Assembly (NCBI GenBank): GCA_051453625.1
Contig: JBOZIK010000001.1
Location: forward strand, 225,977,846-226,041,845
Direction of reading: 5' to 3'
DNA from: Welwitschia mirabilis
Lineage: Eukaryota > Gnetophyta > Gnetopsida > Welwitschiales
Length of the DNA stretch: 64,000 nt
Of the stretch, positions 11,590 through 24,133 are shown one piece after another. Within the stretch, counting starts at the first letter, position 1; every line of letters starts with the position of its first letter. A program made the position numbers and the translations under genes. Under the pieces are notes generated by a model. That model was not told where the DNA came from. It searched no databases and worked only from the letters and a program-made list of their open reading frames with translations.

Positions 11590-12230
11590 CTAAGTATCCC
11601 TACCATATCCATTACAATTGGAAATGTTAACTTTCAATAAGTATTACAAAATCTTGGAGCTAGTGTTAATCTTTTACCATATAGTGTCTATAAGGAACTT
11701 GGTCTAATGATTTTAAAAATACTAAACTCCAATAGGAATTGGCTAATAAGTCTTTGAAATAATCCTTGGATATAGTAGAGGATGTGATTATTCAAGTTAA
11801 AAACTACTACTTTTTTATGGACTTTATAGTTTTAGAGATGAAGAAAACTAGAAGTTATAACATTTCAATCATCTAGAGAATACCTTTTCTTGCTACTTAT
11901 AATGCTCTTAGAAATTATAAAAATAGTCTTATGACTATTTCATTTGATAACATAACCATTGAATTAAATATTTTCAATACCATAAAGAAACCTAATGATT
12001 TGAAAAGAGTAGAATTTATTAAAAGTCTTGATAATAATATTGATCCTCCTTCATATGAGAAGAACATTTACCATCTTTCTCTATTCTCTTGTGATTATGA
12101 TTCACATGTCAATATTAAAAATAATTCTTCACTTGATACAGACTTGCCTCTTAAGAATTTAAGATATATTTTTGATGATAACCCTATTTATTTTTTTTTT
12201 CTATTTCATCTATATTATCATCTATGAAAT
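11590..12230 (+). pseudogene. G2 aspartic protease remnant
   Basis: Retropepsin matures the gag polyprotein. Translation near 11600-11700 reads VSIPTISITIGNVNF, LGASVNLLPYSVYKELGL (the degraded D-[LT]-GAS active-site region), then IVEDVIIQV, MDFIVLEM, IPFLATYNALRNYKNSLM and FDNITIELNIFN. This continues into the intact frame at 11931-12227. It matches OTA-clade proteases. The catalytic Asp is changed to Asn (NLGAS). Confidence 0.85.
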
Positions 12231-14079
12231 ATGTTTTATAAGGATTATTGATTAAGAAAAAGAAAGAAATGCAATGATCCTCTTATGATCTAGAATTTTA
12301 AGTTTTTTAACTCATGTGTGGATTCTTGTCATGAAAACATTTTTATTCCTAATTTATCACCTGATCATTTATCCCATCCCTTTGAGTTTGAAAAACATAA
12401 ATCTTTAAAATTTTCCTCTTCATCCATGGTGAAACATCCTTCTTATAAGCCTAACCTAATGAGACTGAATTAGAATTACCTACTCTAGCCTTAGAATGTT
12501 TAGATCACTATGAAAAGATCTCACATGTTCAAGGATGTTCCTTTAATAAAAANNNNNNNNNNTCCTATTTACAATAATTTATCCTATCCACACTTTAGAC
12601 ATTTTCACTTATCTAAATTACCTCCATATAACCCTTTATTACCTACATTTCATCCACCTCTTCCATCATTTTATGAGTTTGTGAGACTCAATGATCCTAG
12701 TTAATGGTCTCTTCTTTAATCCATGAATAAAGAGATCCTTTACTTTTTGAAATGCTAGTTAATACCTTATAGGCTTTAGCTTTTTCATTAGCTAGGTTTT
12801 TGAATTTTTAAGTTCTTTTGTTAATATTTGCATGCATTAGAAATATTTAATATGGAATTAAGGAAAATAGTGGTTTTTCTTCTTTCATGATGTTTTTTTG
12901 TTTCAAAGAATTCATGGTGATGAAATCATTTCTCTTAGTCTAAGGAGCTAATGATCCCTTTCATGGTTTATGAAAAAATAATAATAATAATAAAAGCAAA
13001 GTAAACTAATAAAAATCTTAAAGCTCTTTTAGCATATTGGTATGATCATTTCTATTAGATTTAATTAACTACATTAATGATATGGATGCCTACTAGTAAT
13101 GTAGCTCTAATGATTCATTTGTAATACAGTCATGTACATTATGACTATATACACTCACTAGCAATATAGCACTAAATCTTTTTGATACAACTTATTAAAT
13201 TTATTGGAAGAAGGTGTGACAATGCTAAATGCTCAATAAGATCAAATGTTTGAAACTTGAATGCTTATGAAAGAGGAGGGGAAATGAAATGAAATTAAGG
13301 TGGAGATGAAGAGACATTTTATTTTATTATTTTCAAAAATGGAGCTTAAGATTATTTGTCTACTTATGAATTTACTAGATTTACTTAACTAATACTTTTC
13401 TGTATCTTAGTAAAGGGTCCATCACAATTATGTAAATAAAATAAGACCATTAGATTACATTCATCATGTCTCATTTATTCATAGGATGCATAATAGTGTT
13501 TGTCATTTCATTCATCCATTTAATATCATTATTATAAATTTTAGTTTCATCATCCATTCAAGCCATATCTTTTGGTTTTTTCTTCTAAGAGAAAGCACAC
13601 TGATGTATTTTGTATGATTTGACCCTTCTATCCATGACTAGATTCAAGGAAAATATAACCTGAGCCATAGATAAAACATACCATGGACTAAATTTTAATT
13701 AATTCTTATAAAACTTACACTTTTAAAATCATTCTTATTGAATACTTACATTTTTCATGACCCTCACATTACTGCATTATGCCCCCCATTCATCTAATAT
13801 ATGCATCTACATTATGCTAGTACTACTATCTTTCCATTTGTCTTTCTCGAAGCACATCTAATTTTTTCTTACTATACTATTTCTATGATCCTTTGATTTC
13901 TTAATTCATTAATGGACTTATTATTAAATCCAAAACCCTTTTGTTTTCTTTCTAATTTATTTTTCACATTTCTAACTTTCTCCTTCATCTTTCTTCTACT
14001 TCTAATTCTTTCTCTCTCTTTAATTTTATAATTTTAGGTTATTATAAGTGGAAGAGTATAAGAATTTTTGGAGGAAGAA
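12231..14079 (+). other. G2 interior downstream of protease, no pol recognised
   Basis: In a complete OTA element this would be RT, RNase H and integrase. I found no RT or integrase motif in either strand. A proline- and tyrosine-rich frame lies at 12510-12704, broken by a 10-N gap (12553-12562). A short AAT/AAAT-rich run is near 12977-12992. The rest is AT-rich. Confidence 0.5.
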
Positions 14080-14910
14080 ATTTTCACATCCTTTCTTGCT
14101 TTATTTTCACCTTTATACCTTGATAAAATTGAATCTAGAACTACTTATTGAATGAAGAAGGCACTTACTACTTTCCAAGCATAGTTTTAGATTTTTACTA
14201 AAATGCAATAATAGATGAAGATGATGACTCTTGGATAATCCATTCTTCTATTCATTACACTTTTTATGTTATTTTCATTAATTATGTAAAAGCCTTAATA
14301 GAAGTTAAACACCATGATAAATTATTTTATATGCTTATTAAATTTCTTAGTTATTATTTTGCTACATTTAGTGTTTAATATGTACTAAATAGAGAAGGGG
14401 CCTTACCTTGCAAATACCTTTACAAAAACAAAATAGTAATTTTTTAAGTTGTCATTTGAAATTTTTTTTCTACATTCAATGTGAATGATTCCTATAATAT
14501 TCATCTTGATATGATAAGGATCATCCAAGATAGTAAGCCCTTTGACATGGCCAAATGCCTTTTTACCACTATAGCAAACAATATAAGCTATGAGACTAAT
14601 CTTTTCCTCTCATACTTAGTTTTAGACTTGATTTATAAGACTTTGATGGATGGGATGTGACCTCCATAGAAACCATAATCCATAAAATGATTATCCAACT
14701 TAGTAAGTATAAGAATAAAGATTGGATTTAAGGGATCTTCATGAGATTCAACAAAAAGAAGAATATTCTCAAAGAACTATTTTTACTTCTCAAGATCCTT
14801 TCACTTTCTACTCTTTACCCAATATAGAAGAAATGAGAAAGATTCTATTAGTGAATATTTTTCATTCCCCCTTTTTCCCACCTTATTCATTTTCTTATTC
14901 CATCATTTAG
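14080..14910 (+). pseudogene. G2 possible 'putative plant transposon protein' ORF remnant
   Basis: Around 14500-14640 the translation reads SKPFDMAKCLFTTIANNIS and LSYLVLDLIYKTLMDGM. It is organised like the better preserved ORFs of C1 and C2: a helix-rich H/K-I segment, then LPYxxLLTxIF-like residues. A Ser/Pro-rich tail follows (FYSLPNIEEM, HSPFFPPYSFSY) in the frame 14722-14910. I assign it to the PF20167-like family only tentatively. No function is known for that family. Confidence 0.42.
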
Positions 14911-16046
14911 CATCATTACTCCACTACTTCAAGTAATACCTTCTTAAAGGAAGTAGTGAAGTAACAAATGAATTCAATTGGAAAGCTATGAGGGAAATGA
15001 AAAATATTACCAAGGAAAAAAAAGATATTAAAAAAATAAGAAGATATGGATTAAAAGTTAGAAATATTGGTTTCTTATAGAAGATTCATGAGCTAAATTT
15101 CTTTCTATTTCTCTTTTTTACCCTTTTTCACTTGAAATTTTTCATTTTTCATAGTTGTATTATAATTGCATTTTTTTTCTTATTGTAATGACATTTGTAC
15201 TTAATGAAAAATCACTATAAATCCATGTTTCTATTGATCTAGTTTTTATTCTAAACTAATAGTCAACTAAAATCATTTTAACTTGGTTTTGAAGCTCTAT
15301 AATATAACACTTAAAATGCAACTATTAAGAGAGCCAAAACTATTGGCTTTCCTAACTATGTTACTACCTTATCTTGCATAGAATAAATCTCATTTGGTTG
15401 AGACATTCTGTGATTAATTTCTAGCTCTTCGAAAACTTGGTTCTATGTTGAAAATTTATAAATATTAACTAAAACATATTCATTTCTTAGTTTATCATTG
15501 CTAAAACATCATACTTCATCCTTATGTATCATCTTTTTTAGTCATTTTTTAATCATTTGTGTAGCATAAATTTCAAATTTAGAGATTTAAGTTATTAAAA
15601 TTAAAGAGTTATTTAATTTTTAATCTTCTTTTACATTAGTTTGCATTTCATATTTGGATATTAATCATGGCTTGCATTTTTTTTTTTTTTTTGGAAAATA
15701 ATTTTCCTTCGACCTCATTCTAAACTACATTAGAACATGCATCATTCATTCCTCATTATGTTTACATTTAAACATTTATACCTTTCAAACTTTAATATAA
15801 ATGTTTAGCTTTGGTTAGGAAGAGTGCCATTTGTTCTTGAGTACCTACCTTTTATGCTTTATTCTTTTGCTTAATTATAAATTTAGATTATATTAGCTAA
15901 ATTTTTTTAAAATCCTTTAATTTTTAATTTTTAATTGTTTTGTTCTATAATTTTTAACATGTTAACTAATTTATTAACATACCTTTTTTACTTTAAGATT
16001 AGTAAAAAGTTAGTTTTTAGTATGGTAACACATAGAAATTGACATT
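14911..16046 (+). other. G2 3' untranslated region and start of right LTR
   Basis: AT-rich with pyrimidine tracts (15160-15180, 15676-15692). Bases of about 16000-16046 (GGTAACACATAGAAATTGAC) are the left edge of the right LTR and continue after the C1 insertion at 30925. A clear polypurine tract was not found. Confidence 0.45.
16042..16046 (+). repeat. C1 target-site duplication, left copy
   Basis: ACATT here and ACTTT at 30920-30924 flank C1, matching at 4 of 5 bases. Confidence 0.6.
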
Positions 16047-16158
16047 TGTTATATTATGTTTTGTCAAGTGATATCAAACTAATGTTTTTTGTGAAGCAAA
16101 TTTTGTGTATCTTATGTAGAAAATATTAACTACTTGTAGGTCAAATGTTGTAGCTAGG
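16047..16158 (+). repeat. C1 left LTR, part 1 (112 bp)
   Basis: TGTTATATTATG... aligns base for base with 29533 onward (TTTTATATTATA...) through ACTACTTGTAGGTCAAATG. It is then cut at GCTAGG by G3. Confidence 0.88.
16154..16158 (+). repeat. G3 target-site duplication, left copy (CTAGG)
   Basis: CTAGG precedes the TGTTGTGATG terminus of G3 and recurs exactly at 24129-24133. Joining the flanks restores the C1 LTR sequence AGCTAGGAATRTCACATTC, as seen uninterrupted near 29635. Confidence 0.92.
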
Positions 16159-17217
16159 TGTTGTGATGCATATTTATGCAAACGTTTATGTCTTGAGCTA
16201 AATCCTATTAATCACAAATAATATGCACAAACACAACACACTAGTATAGATGGGAGTGATCTGAAATGTCATAATTTCATCGAAGGCTAAAGTATGTATA
16301 AAAAGAGTTGCTTTCATGAGAAAATTATGTAACCTTAATCTACGAAATAAATTGGAATGAATGGAATTGAAATAAAACATTCTTATGAAAAACTAATCTA
16401 GAAAAAGAAATAATGATGCACTTAAACTAATTAAGCTTAACCTTGACAAAGGCTACCCTTGTAATCTATATAACAAAAGAAATATATTACTAAATCTAAA
16501 ATAACATAAACTATAAGAGAGAAGTTCTTGTATATATTAAACACAAGAGAAGATAATTCATATTAAAAAGCATAAAAGTATTTGTATCATAAAGTAGCTA
16601 TTCCTCAATGGAGGAAACGCCACCTAACACAAAGGGAACATCTCTCTAGGATACTGTTGAAGATGATTAGGGATCGAGGGAGAGACCCTTATTTATAAAT
16701 AGAAAAAGAAGGGAAAATGATAAAAGAGTATAGAAAAAACCCTAGCTAACATGCAAAGGAAAGTCATAATAAAGTGATCACAGCTCAAGAAAACATTCAG
16801 TAAAAGTATGAAAGAACAGTATCATCCTTCTAGTTATCTGGATGCTCACAGGAGATAACAAAGACTAATAATTAGATATCTATTTGTTCCCAATTTAACT
16901 GCTTGTGAACTACATGTGAACTTGTTATCACACTGTTAGAGATGTCGTCCTTCACTAACATCTAGACGATGAGGTGGATGATAGGCTTTTTATTAATCTT
17001 CAATCAGTTTGATCACTCATTATTTGTAGGAATCATTATCCAAAATGTCATTTATCCATATCTACATGCAATGCTTGTAGTTTATTTGAAAATTGCATGT
17101 TTTTATTCTGTTCATCCTAGTTCTCCATTATCATGAGAACTAAGCATTTATCTATTAATTTACCTGCAAAACAACTCAGAATACCTTATGAAATATATGT
17201 AAGTTGGCGGTGTAACA
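16159..17217 (-). repeat. G3 LTR copy 1 (3' LTR, 1059 bp)
   Basis: + strand TGTTGTGATGCATATTTATG to AAGTTGGCGGTGTAACA. On the minus strand it starts TGTTACACCGCC, right after a purine-rich tract. Minus-strand TATTTATAAATAAGG near 16690-16702 is a plausible TATA box. CATCxAGATGAT-like motifs recur near 16960-16985. Confidence 0.88.
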
Positions 17218-17230
17218 TAGCCCCTCACTT
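17218..17230 (-). promoter_or_regulatory. G3 polypurine tract
   Basis: The minus strand reads AAGTGAGGGGCTA directly before the LTR start TGTTACACC. The same tract follows LTR copy 2 at 22661 (AAGTGGGGGGCTA). Confidence 0.78.
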
Positions 17231-18778
17231 AGCCTTATCAGTCCCTGACAAAACCAAGTTATAAGCTACATTTGCAAGATAACTTTTAAATAATAAAAAT
17301 AGCTAGGATATCTGAAGACAGTATCTGATAAAAATTTGGAACATATATCAATAATAAATTGAATTTCTAGAAAATTCAAAAACTAATTAGAAATACCTGT
17401 TAAGCATCAGAAATCGGTCATCCAGTATGACATCCAAATGATAATGGGGATGACAGGCTCCTCAAAAAATCTTCAAAAAGTGAAATTGGGGACAAAAATA
17501 AAAATTTTTATTAATTAAATAATACTAATAAACAATCCTCCATTGTGATAAACAATAAAATAAAATGAGAATCATGTAAACATCGATGTACTTTATAGCT
17601 AGTTTGGAAGGAGGATCTGCAATAATGATTCATAATTTTTCAAAAAATATTCAAAAAATACTAAAAATATATGTGTCCTACGTCCCACTAAAAATATTCA
17701 ATACATCCCAAATTGCCTAAAATAACAAAATGGATAAAGTCCTAAGAAAAAAAGAAGATGCAAAAATAACTTAAAAATAGTTAGACATGAAAACAGAAAA
17801 AAATCAGAGGGAAAATAAATGCAAGGAAGAAGGAGAAGATTATTTATCTATCCTAAGTACTAATGTAGCAAACTCCTAAAGAAAAACATCATAACATCAC
17901 CTGAGTAAAAATGCATGACAAAATGTATTAACTACAGAAAGCTCATTTAAAAAGGCAGTGGTTATGGTGATATCCAAAGTATCAAGTGTGTAGAACAATG
18001 AAGGTCAAAACCAAAGCTTACATAGAAAGGGACTCACATGCTTATATCCTAAAAATACATAAGAATCTCTAAAATTAAAATGATTAAGTGGGAATACTAA
18101 GGATTTGATTTTTTTCCTTTTATCATGATGAGGGGAGTGCAACCACTGTCAGAGGAGTAATAACTTGCGAAGCATGGCTAACTAACCCCTTAGTGAAGTT
18201 TCCACAACTATCATATTACACTGTCAAAGGATTCTCTCAGAAATATTTGCCCCAGTGTACTTGTGATAAGACATCATGTGTTTTACTCTCTCTCTCTCTC
18301 TCTCTCTCTATCTCTTTTATAACATTTTAAACATAAAAAGTTTTCACATGATCATATACTTAAGAAAGATGAAGGTAAATAAGTGAGATACAAGATAAAA
18401 AAGAACACTCCTCAATAACTTAAGATTTAACTACCAGTTATTAAAAAAGAAAACAAGAAATAAGGCATCTTCCTATAAATACAGTCCATAGACATGGTAA
18501 TGCCTTAAGATTAGGTAAATCCATTCTTATCACCTGTAAATTCCCAAGTATAAAACTAATCATGATACTTCAAAGAGTAATACAAAATTCAAGTTTGAAA
18601 GATAATCAAGTAAAGTCATAATATTTAACCAAAGAAGTAGGCTAAGAAAGAAATTAGACAATAATAAGGAGGAAGTCCTCCTTAGTGAGGGGAACTTCCA
18701 AAACAAGTGCTTCTACCATGTTCACAGTTTGCATTTAAAAATCCTCATGTCATTTCAACAGTTGTCTATGTGCATACA
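17231..18778 (-). other. G3 3' non-coding interior
   Basis: This stretch separates the protease from the LTR. It aligns with 22661-23525 in the second partial copy. A (TC)n run of about 26 bp lies at 18286-18310. CATCCAGTATGACATCC and GGATGACAGG near 17415-17460 belong to the iterated motif of this family. No pol domain was seen. Confidence 0.6.
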
Positions 18779-19340
18779 CTATTTTTCATCCATAATTTTT
18801 ATGATTTTATCTTTTACAATTTTCCTTAGGGTTGGATGGTGCTGTAAAAATAGGGTTGCTTTTATATCTTCCTCCAAACCTAAATCATTTTCCAAATCTT
18901 TTTCGGCTACATTAAACACTCTTATTAAAAATTTCTTATTTCCAAAATGACATTTCATCAATCTAGTACTTATGTCTATGATGCAATAGGTTGTTGCACA
19001 TAAAGCTCTATCTAGAAGTGGGGGGTATCCACCTTGATTCTCAACTTCTAGAATAACTATATCGATTGGGTAGAAAGCTTTCTCTATTTGAATAACCAAG
19101 TCCTTAATCATACCTAAGGGTTTCTTTACAGATGCATCAGCTAATTCTAAGACAATTTGTATAGGTTCTAATCATCCTTTTAATCCAATATGTTAGCAAA
19201 TGTATAAGGATATAATATTAACACTATCTCCTATGTCTATCAAGGCTTTCTTTATTCTACAGTTTCCCTCTAAAGTGATACTATCAGTTGCTACCCTTGG
19301 ATCTTTTAACATTGGATACTTTTTTAAAACTAAGTTACTA
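18779..19340 (-). pseudogene. G3 aspartic protease remnant (OTA type)
   Basis: The minus-strand frame 19111-18779 (110 codons) is the longest well-preserved domain in the window: IKDLVIQIEKAFYPIDIVIL, then YPPLLDRALCATTYCIIDI, then LMKCHFGNKKFLIRVFNV. Upstream, across a stop, lie CRIKKALIDIGDSVNI and LELADASVKKPLGM. These match OTA proteases in order: active-site DxGxS, LADRSxKxPxG, VxDFxVLD, PxLLGRPFLATxxAxID. The active site is DIGDS rather than DLGAS. It ends without running into RT. Confidence 0.88.
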
Positions 19341-21093
19341 ATGGATTAAGCTAGGAAGACTTTACTAGGGATAATTCATTTTTGTTTCCTTCTTATTAGG
19401 TCTTTCCATAGTTTAAAGTATTTGGGGTTTTCTTGCAAAAGTTTACAAAAGGGTAAGTTAATACTCACGTTTTGCATTAAGGCTTTTAAATGATCATAAA
19501 AAAAGGGATTTGTGTTAAGCCTATTAGGCCATGGAATTATAGGTTTCTTTTGTGAAGGATATTTCTTTTTGTTACTAAGTGAAGAATGGAAGAAATGATT
19601 TTCTAGGATTTCTATGTCTTCTTCATCATCCTTTTTGTCCTTTTAGGAAGTTGAAGCCTTATGAGTAGAGGAAGTTGTATCAGTTCCACTCCTTATTACT
19701 ACCTTATAATATTTTTGTAGCTCGTTAGGATTCGATAAAGGTTGAGTGGCAAAGATCCCTTGTGGTCTTTGATTAGCAAGCATGATTTGTTATAAGATGT
19801 TCACAAGATTATCTATGTTTGTGTTTGTCTTTTTTTGAGTATTTCTTGACTTCTTAATAGAATTCCTAAGAGGATCACTATGGTTTTGAGAGTTGAAAGA
19901 TCTTGTTAAGTGATTTGGATAGTTGGATTAAAATTTAGAATGTTTAAATCTATTCCTAAAAGGTTAGGAGTTAGGATGATGTATTTGGAAATTACTACAA
20001 TTTGATTGCTCATTCATCCTATTTTGAAAATTGTGATTTGAGACTTATCTTTGGTTAAAATTTTAAATGTATTTAGAAGGTCTTTAGTTGAAGATGCATA
20101 CTTTTTTATAGATTCTTTCTTTACAAGTTAAAAGTAAAGGACATTTCTTTGTTATATGGTAGCTATCTTCACACAAATCACATGTTAAAACAAAGACTTT
20201 ACTTTTCTCAATTACCACTTTAGCATCAAGGATCATTTGAGTGTATTTCTCTATGATAGAAATAAAATACTTAATGATGCTAGTTGGTTTACTTTATATT
20301 TTGGTTTCAGTTTTTTTATCTTTTACTTATTGAAGGTCTTTGATGATTTCACCTACTGTTTGATTTTCTCTAAAGGAGGATTTAGGTCAAGTTTGACTTA
20401 CTTCCACTAAATCTTCTAACACTTTCTAAGCATCTTTTAAGGTTTGGTTTAGGAGGTTACCTCCACAAGAGAAATCTACAAGTTACTTAGTATGACTATT
20501 TAATCCAATATAGAAGTAGTCAATTAACTCTACCTTGGAAAAGGCATCTATAGAATTTGAATGTAAAGAAACAAAGAATCGATCATACGCAGAGGCATAG
20601 TCTTCATTAGGGAGATGTTAGAAGTTTGTAACTTCTTTCTTAGGCTTTCGGATGATGGTATGACTCATGAATTTCTTGATGAAGGATTATTAAACTTGAC
20701 TCTAAGATTTCAAGCTCTTATGGGGAATCATTCTAAGTCAAATTTTTTCTTTATCTCTCAAGGTTATCAGAAAGATAACCATATAGGTTCTATTACTTAT
20801 TTGTTTTTTACCATTTCTAGAAGTAAGGATAAGTTGATCAATTTCGGTGATTTGTTACAAAGGATCTTCATCAGGCTCTCCACTAAAAGTAGGGTAAGCA
20901 TTCAAGTTTTGAAGTTTTACATCATCACTGGAAGGTAAGTTGAAAGGATTTTGGATTTCATGTTTTTGTTTACTATAAGACCTCTCAAAGTAACATGAGT
21001 ATTTGGTTGAGAAGGAGTAAAAGTAAGGGTTTCAATAATAAAAGGTGGATTTAGAGAGATAGGTTGTTTAAGTTTTTGGTTAGAGGTCGACAT
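19341..21093 (-). pseudogene. G3 gag remnant
   Basis: The start is taken at 21093 (MSTSNQKLKQPISLNPPF). The core near 20450-20600 reads RFFVSLHSNSIDAF, ELIDYFYIGLNSHTK and LVDFSCGGNLLNQTLKDA, which is OTA gag. A zinc knuckle CDLCEDSYHITKKC (CX2CX4HX4C) lies at about 20140-20182. The C-terminal part before the protease contains LPFCKLLQENPKYFKLWKDL near 19415-19475, the usual linker helix. Stops and frameshifts are frequent. The + strand frame at 20615-20938 is an antisense shadow. Confidence 0.82.
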
Positions 21094-21540
21094 GATAGTA
21101 AAATTAGACTCTATAGAAAAAGTGGAAATTGTAGGAATTTTAAAATCTTATGTATCTTTACTATTTTAATTTATTTCTATTTCAAAATTTATCAAACCTT
21201 TTCTGATGTTTTCAGTAATTAATAGTTGCTCTCTCTAGTGTTTTTCCTTTTTTTCAATCTAAACCATTCATACTGTATCTTGGATCTGTGAAAGTACTAT
21301 CTCGTACATTGTCTAGATGATAACCTGGATGATAGAAACATAGAAATCATAAGAAAAGAGGAAGCAAAAAATGGGACTCCGTGTTGTCTGGATAGCGGAG
21401 GGGACGATGATATTAAAGCGGTAAAATTTTAATAAAAAAATAAAACAAAAAACTTACAGCAGGTATTGTTACACCACTGTTGTAGTAAATATCTAGAATA
21501 TTTACTGAAGCAATAACAACTCTTTAACTCTAAGAAGCCT

Positions 21541-21558
21541 TCCCTGAAAATGGTGCTA
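21541..21558 (-). promoter_or_regulatory. G3 primer-binding site (tRNA-Asp type)
   Basis: The minus strand reads TAGCACCATTTTCAGGGA, a decayed TGGCGCCGTTGCCGGGGA, six bases inside the LTR end (TACAACA). This PBS is characteristic of plant OTA gypsy elements and confirms the minus orientation. Confidence 0.8.
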
Positions 21559-21563
21559 AGAGG

Positions 21564-22660
21564 TTGTTGTATGTATTTATGTAATGTTTACATCTTGATT
21601 TAAATCCTATTAATCACAAATAATATGCACAAACACAACACACTAATATAGATGGGAGTAACTCAAATGTCATAATTCATTAAAGGCTAAAGTATGAAAA
21701 TAAAAGAGATGCTTTTAAGATAAAAATATAGTAACCCTAACTTACAAAAATAATTTACAATGCATGGAAATAAAATAAAACACACTTGTACAAGACTAAT
21801 TTAGAAAAGGAATTTGTGATGCACCTAAACTAATTAAGCACACCTTAATAAACGTTACCCTCATAATCTATATCACAAAAGAATCTTATCATTAAATCTC
21901 AAATAGCATAAACTATGAGGGAGAATATGATTCATACATTAAATGTAAAAGAAAATATTTCATATTAAAAAATGCACACTGCATCCATATTACAAAGTAG
22001 CCACTCTTTAATGAAGGAAATGCCATCCAACACTAAGGAAACAACTCTTTAAAATTACAGAATGGCTCTTTAGTCCTTCGATCTTATGTCATGAGTATGT
22101 CAGGTACTATCGAAGATGATTAGGAATCGAGGGGGATACCTTTATTTTTAGACTCAAAAAAAGAAAGGAAATTGATAGAAAAGCAAAGGAAAAACCTTAA
22201 CTGCCATACAAAGAAAATTCGCAATTAAGTGGTGACAACTTAGATGAACATTTGATGTAAGTATCAGAAAATAGTTTTGTCTATCTGATCCTCCAGACAA
22301 TACAAGAGACCATGCTGACTGATAGTTAGATCATCATCTATTACCAGTCTGACTACCTATGAGACCTCTTAGCAACTAGTTGCATAATCATCCATACTGA
22401 TGTCTGGACAATGATGTGGATGATGGTATTTAATCGATCATTAATTAGTATAGTTTCTTTATTGTTTATAGTAAATTATCATCCAAAATACCATTTACTC
22501 ATATTTGCATAGAATGCTTATAATTTATCTGGAAATCACATGTTTTCATCCTTTTTATCCTGTTTTTCCATTATCATGAGAACTAAGCATTTATCTGCCA
22601 ATTTATTTGCAAAACAACTTAGAATACCCTATCAAATACATGTAAGTTGGTAGCACAACA
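21564..22660 (-). repeat. G3 LTR copy 2 (shared, 1097 bp)
   Basis: + strand TGTTGTATGTATTTATG to AAGTTGGTAGCACAACA. It aligns with copy 1 over its whole length. It is flanked on the left by the PBS of the first interior and on the right by the polypurine tract of the second, so it serves as the shared LTR of a tandem array. Confidence 0.88.
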
Positions 22661-23525
22661 TAGCCCCCCACTTAGCCTTATCAGTCCCTCATAAAACTAG
22701 GTGGTAAACCACATTTGCAAGCCAACTATTTAGATAATAAAAACAACTAAGATATACGTAGAATTTATCTGAAAAAGAATAGAAAAATACTCCCAAGATA
22801 GGCTGAATTTCTGGAAAATTCAAAACATTGAAGACAAATACCTGCGAAACATCAAAGATTGGTCATCTGATTGGTTGTCTAAATGATAGAGAGGATAATA
22901 GGCTTCTGTAAATAATTTTCAAAACTAGAACCTATGAAAAAAATTAATTTTCTATGTTAATTAATTAATTATGATAAATATCCCCCATTGTAATAAACAA
23001 TCAAATATAAAAATAATCATAAAATTCAGATAGAATTAGTACACCATGTTGAAACAAAATGTAGAATCACTTTTCTCATCTATGCATGATGAATCTTGGT
23101 TTAGTAATTAGCTCAGGAGTAGGGGGAAAGGAAGTAGAATCTATAATAATTATTTTCATAATTTATAAAAAAGTATCAAAAATACTAAAAATATGTCCTG
23201 CCATCCTAAAATATACAATACATCCCGAATTACTAAATTATGAGAAAAAGAAATGGAGAAAAATGTTTTATCATGATTGAACAGCAAAAAAACTACTAAA
23301 TGATTAAGGTCCTGAGAAGAATTAAGAAAATGGGGAAATGACTTTGAAATAGTAAACTTGAAAATAGAAAAAAACTAAAGTGAAAATAAACACAAGGAAC
23401 AAGGAGAAGATTGTTTACCTATCCTAAGTATTAATCTAGCAAATTCCTAAGAAAAAGATCATAACATCACCTGAGTAAATATGCATGATAAAATGTATTA
23501 ACTCTATAAAGTTCATTCGAACAGG
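22661..23525 (-). repeat. G3 second interior, 3' part only
   Basis: Aligns with 17218 to about 17965, from TAGCCCC...CACTTAGCCTTATCAGTC to GTATTAACT..A.AAAG.TCATT. It is cut by a 100-N gap. The gag-protease part is missing or lies in the gap. Confidence 0.78.
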
Positions 23526-23625
23526 NNNNNNNNNNNNNNNNNNNNNNNNNNNNNNNNNNNNNNNNNNNNNNNNNNNNNNNNNNNNNNNNNNNNNNNNNNN
23601 NNNNNNNNNNNNNNNNNNNNNNNNN
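23526..23625. other. assembly gap (100 N)
   Basis: The left side stops in the interior of the second G3 copy and the right side resumes in mid-LTR. The real gap could hold a full gag-protease body. Confidence 0.98.
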
Positions 23626-24128
23626 CAGAAAAGGAAGGAGTATAGGAAAAACCATAGCTAACATGTAAAGAAAAGTCACAATAAAGTGATGACAGCTTAG
23701 GAAAACATTCAGTAAAAGTATGAGAGAATAGTATCATCCTTCTGGTCATTTGGATTCTCATAGGAGATGACAAATATTGATAATTAGATATCTATTTGCT
23801 CCCAATTTAACTGTCTATGAACTGCATGTAAACTTGTTATCGCCTATTAGATATGTTGTTCATCAGTGATGCCTAGATGATGGAGTGTATGATAGGCTTT
23901 TTGTCAATCTTCAATCAGTATAATTGCTCATTTTTTGTAAGGATTATTATCCAAAATATCATTTATTCATATCTGTATAAAATGCCTGTAGTTTATCTGA
24001 AAATTGCATGTTTTTATTCTATTCATCTCGATTCTCAATTATCATGAGAACTAAGCATTTATCTATTAATTTACCTACAAAACAACTTAGAATACCCTAT
24101 CAAATACATGTAAGTTGGTGGTGTAACA
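23626..24128 (-). repeat. G3 LTR copy 3 (partial)
   Basis: Corresponds to about 16706-17217 of copy 1 (GTATAG.AAAA.CC.TAGCTAACATG to AAGTTGGTGGTGTAACA). Its outer terminus abuts the TSD. Confidence 0.85.
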
Positions 24129-24133
24129 CTAGG
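24129..24133 (+). repeat. G3 target-site duplication, right copy (CTAGG)
   Basis: An exact copy of 16154-16158, immediately after the GTGTAACA terminus of the third LTR. Confidence 0.92.

Larger units (their letters stand above)
16159..24128 (-). mobile_element. G3: gypsy gag-protease element in a three-LTR array
   Basis: On the + strand the order is LTR (16159-17217), interior (17218-21563), LTR (21564-22660), second partial interior (22661-23525), gap, partial LTR (23626-24128). Genes and PBS lie on the minus strand. Gag and an OTA-type protease are present. Between the protease (18779) and the polypurine tract (17218) there is no room for, and no trace of, RT or integrase. The exact outer TSD shows the array behaves as one insertion, probably extended by unequal LTR recombination. 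Confidence 0.88.

Noticed and set aside
18729-18950. Plus-strand frame of 73 codons
   Set aside because: Antisense shadow of the G3 protease, which has clear family motifs on the minus strand.
20615-20938. Plus-strand frame of 107 codons
   Set aside because: Antisense to the G3 gag core, which shows an OTA gag signature.
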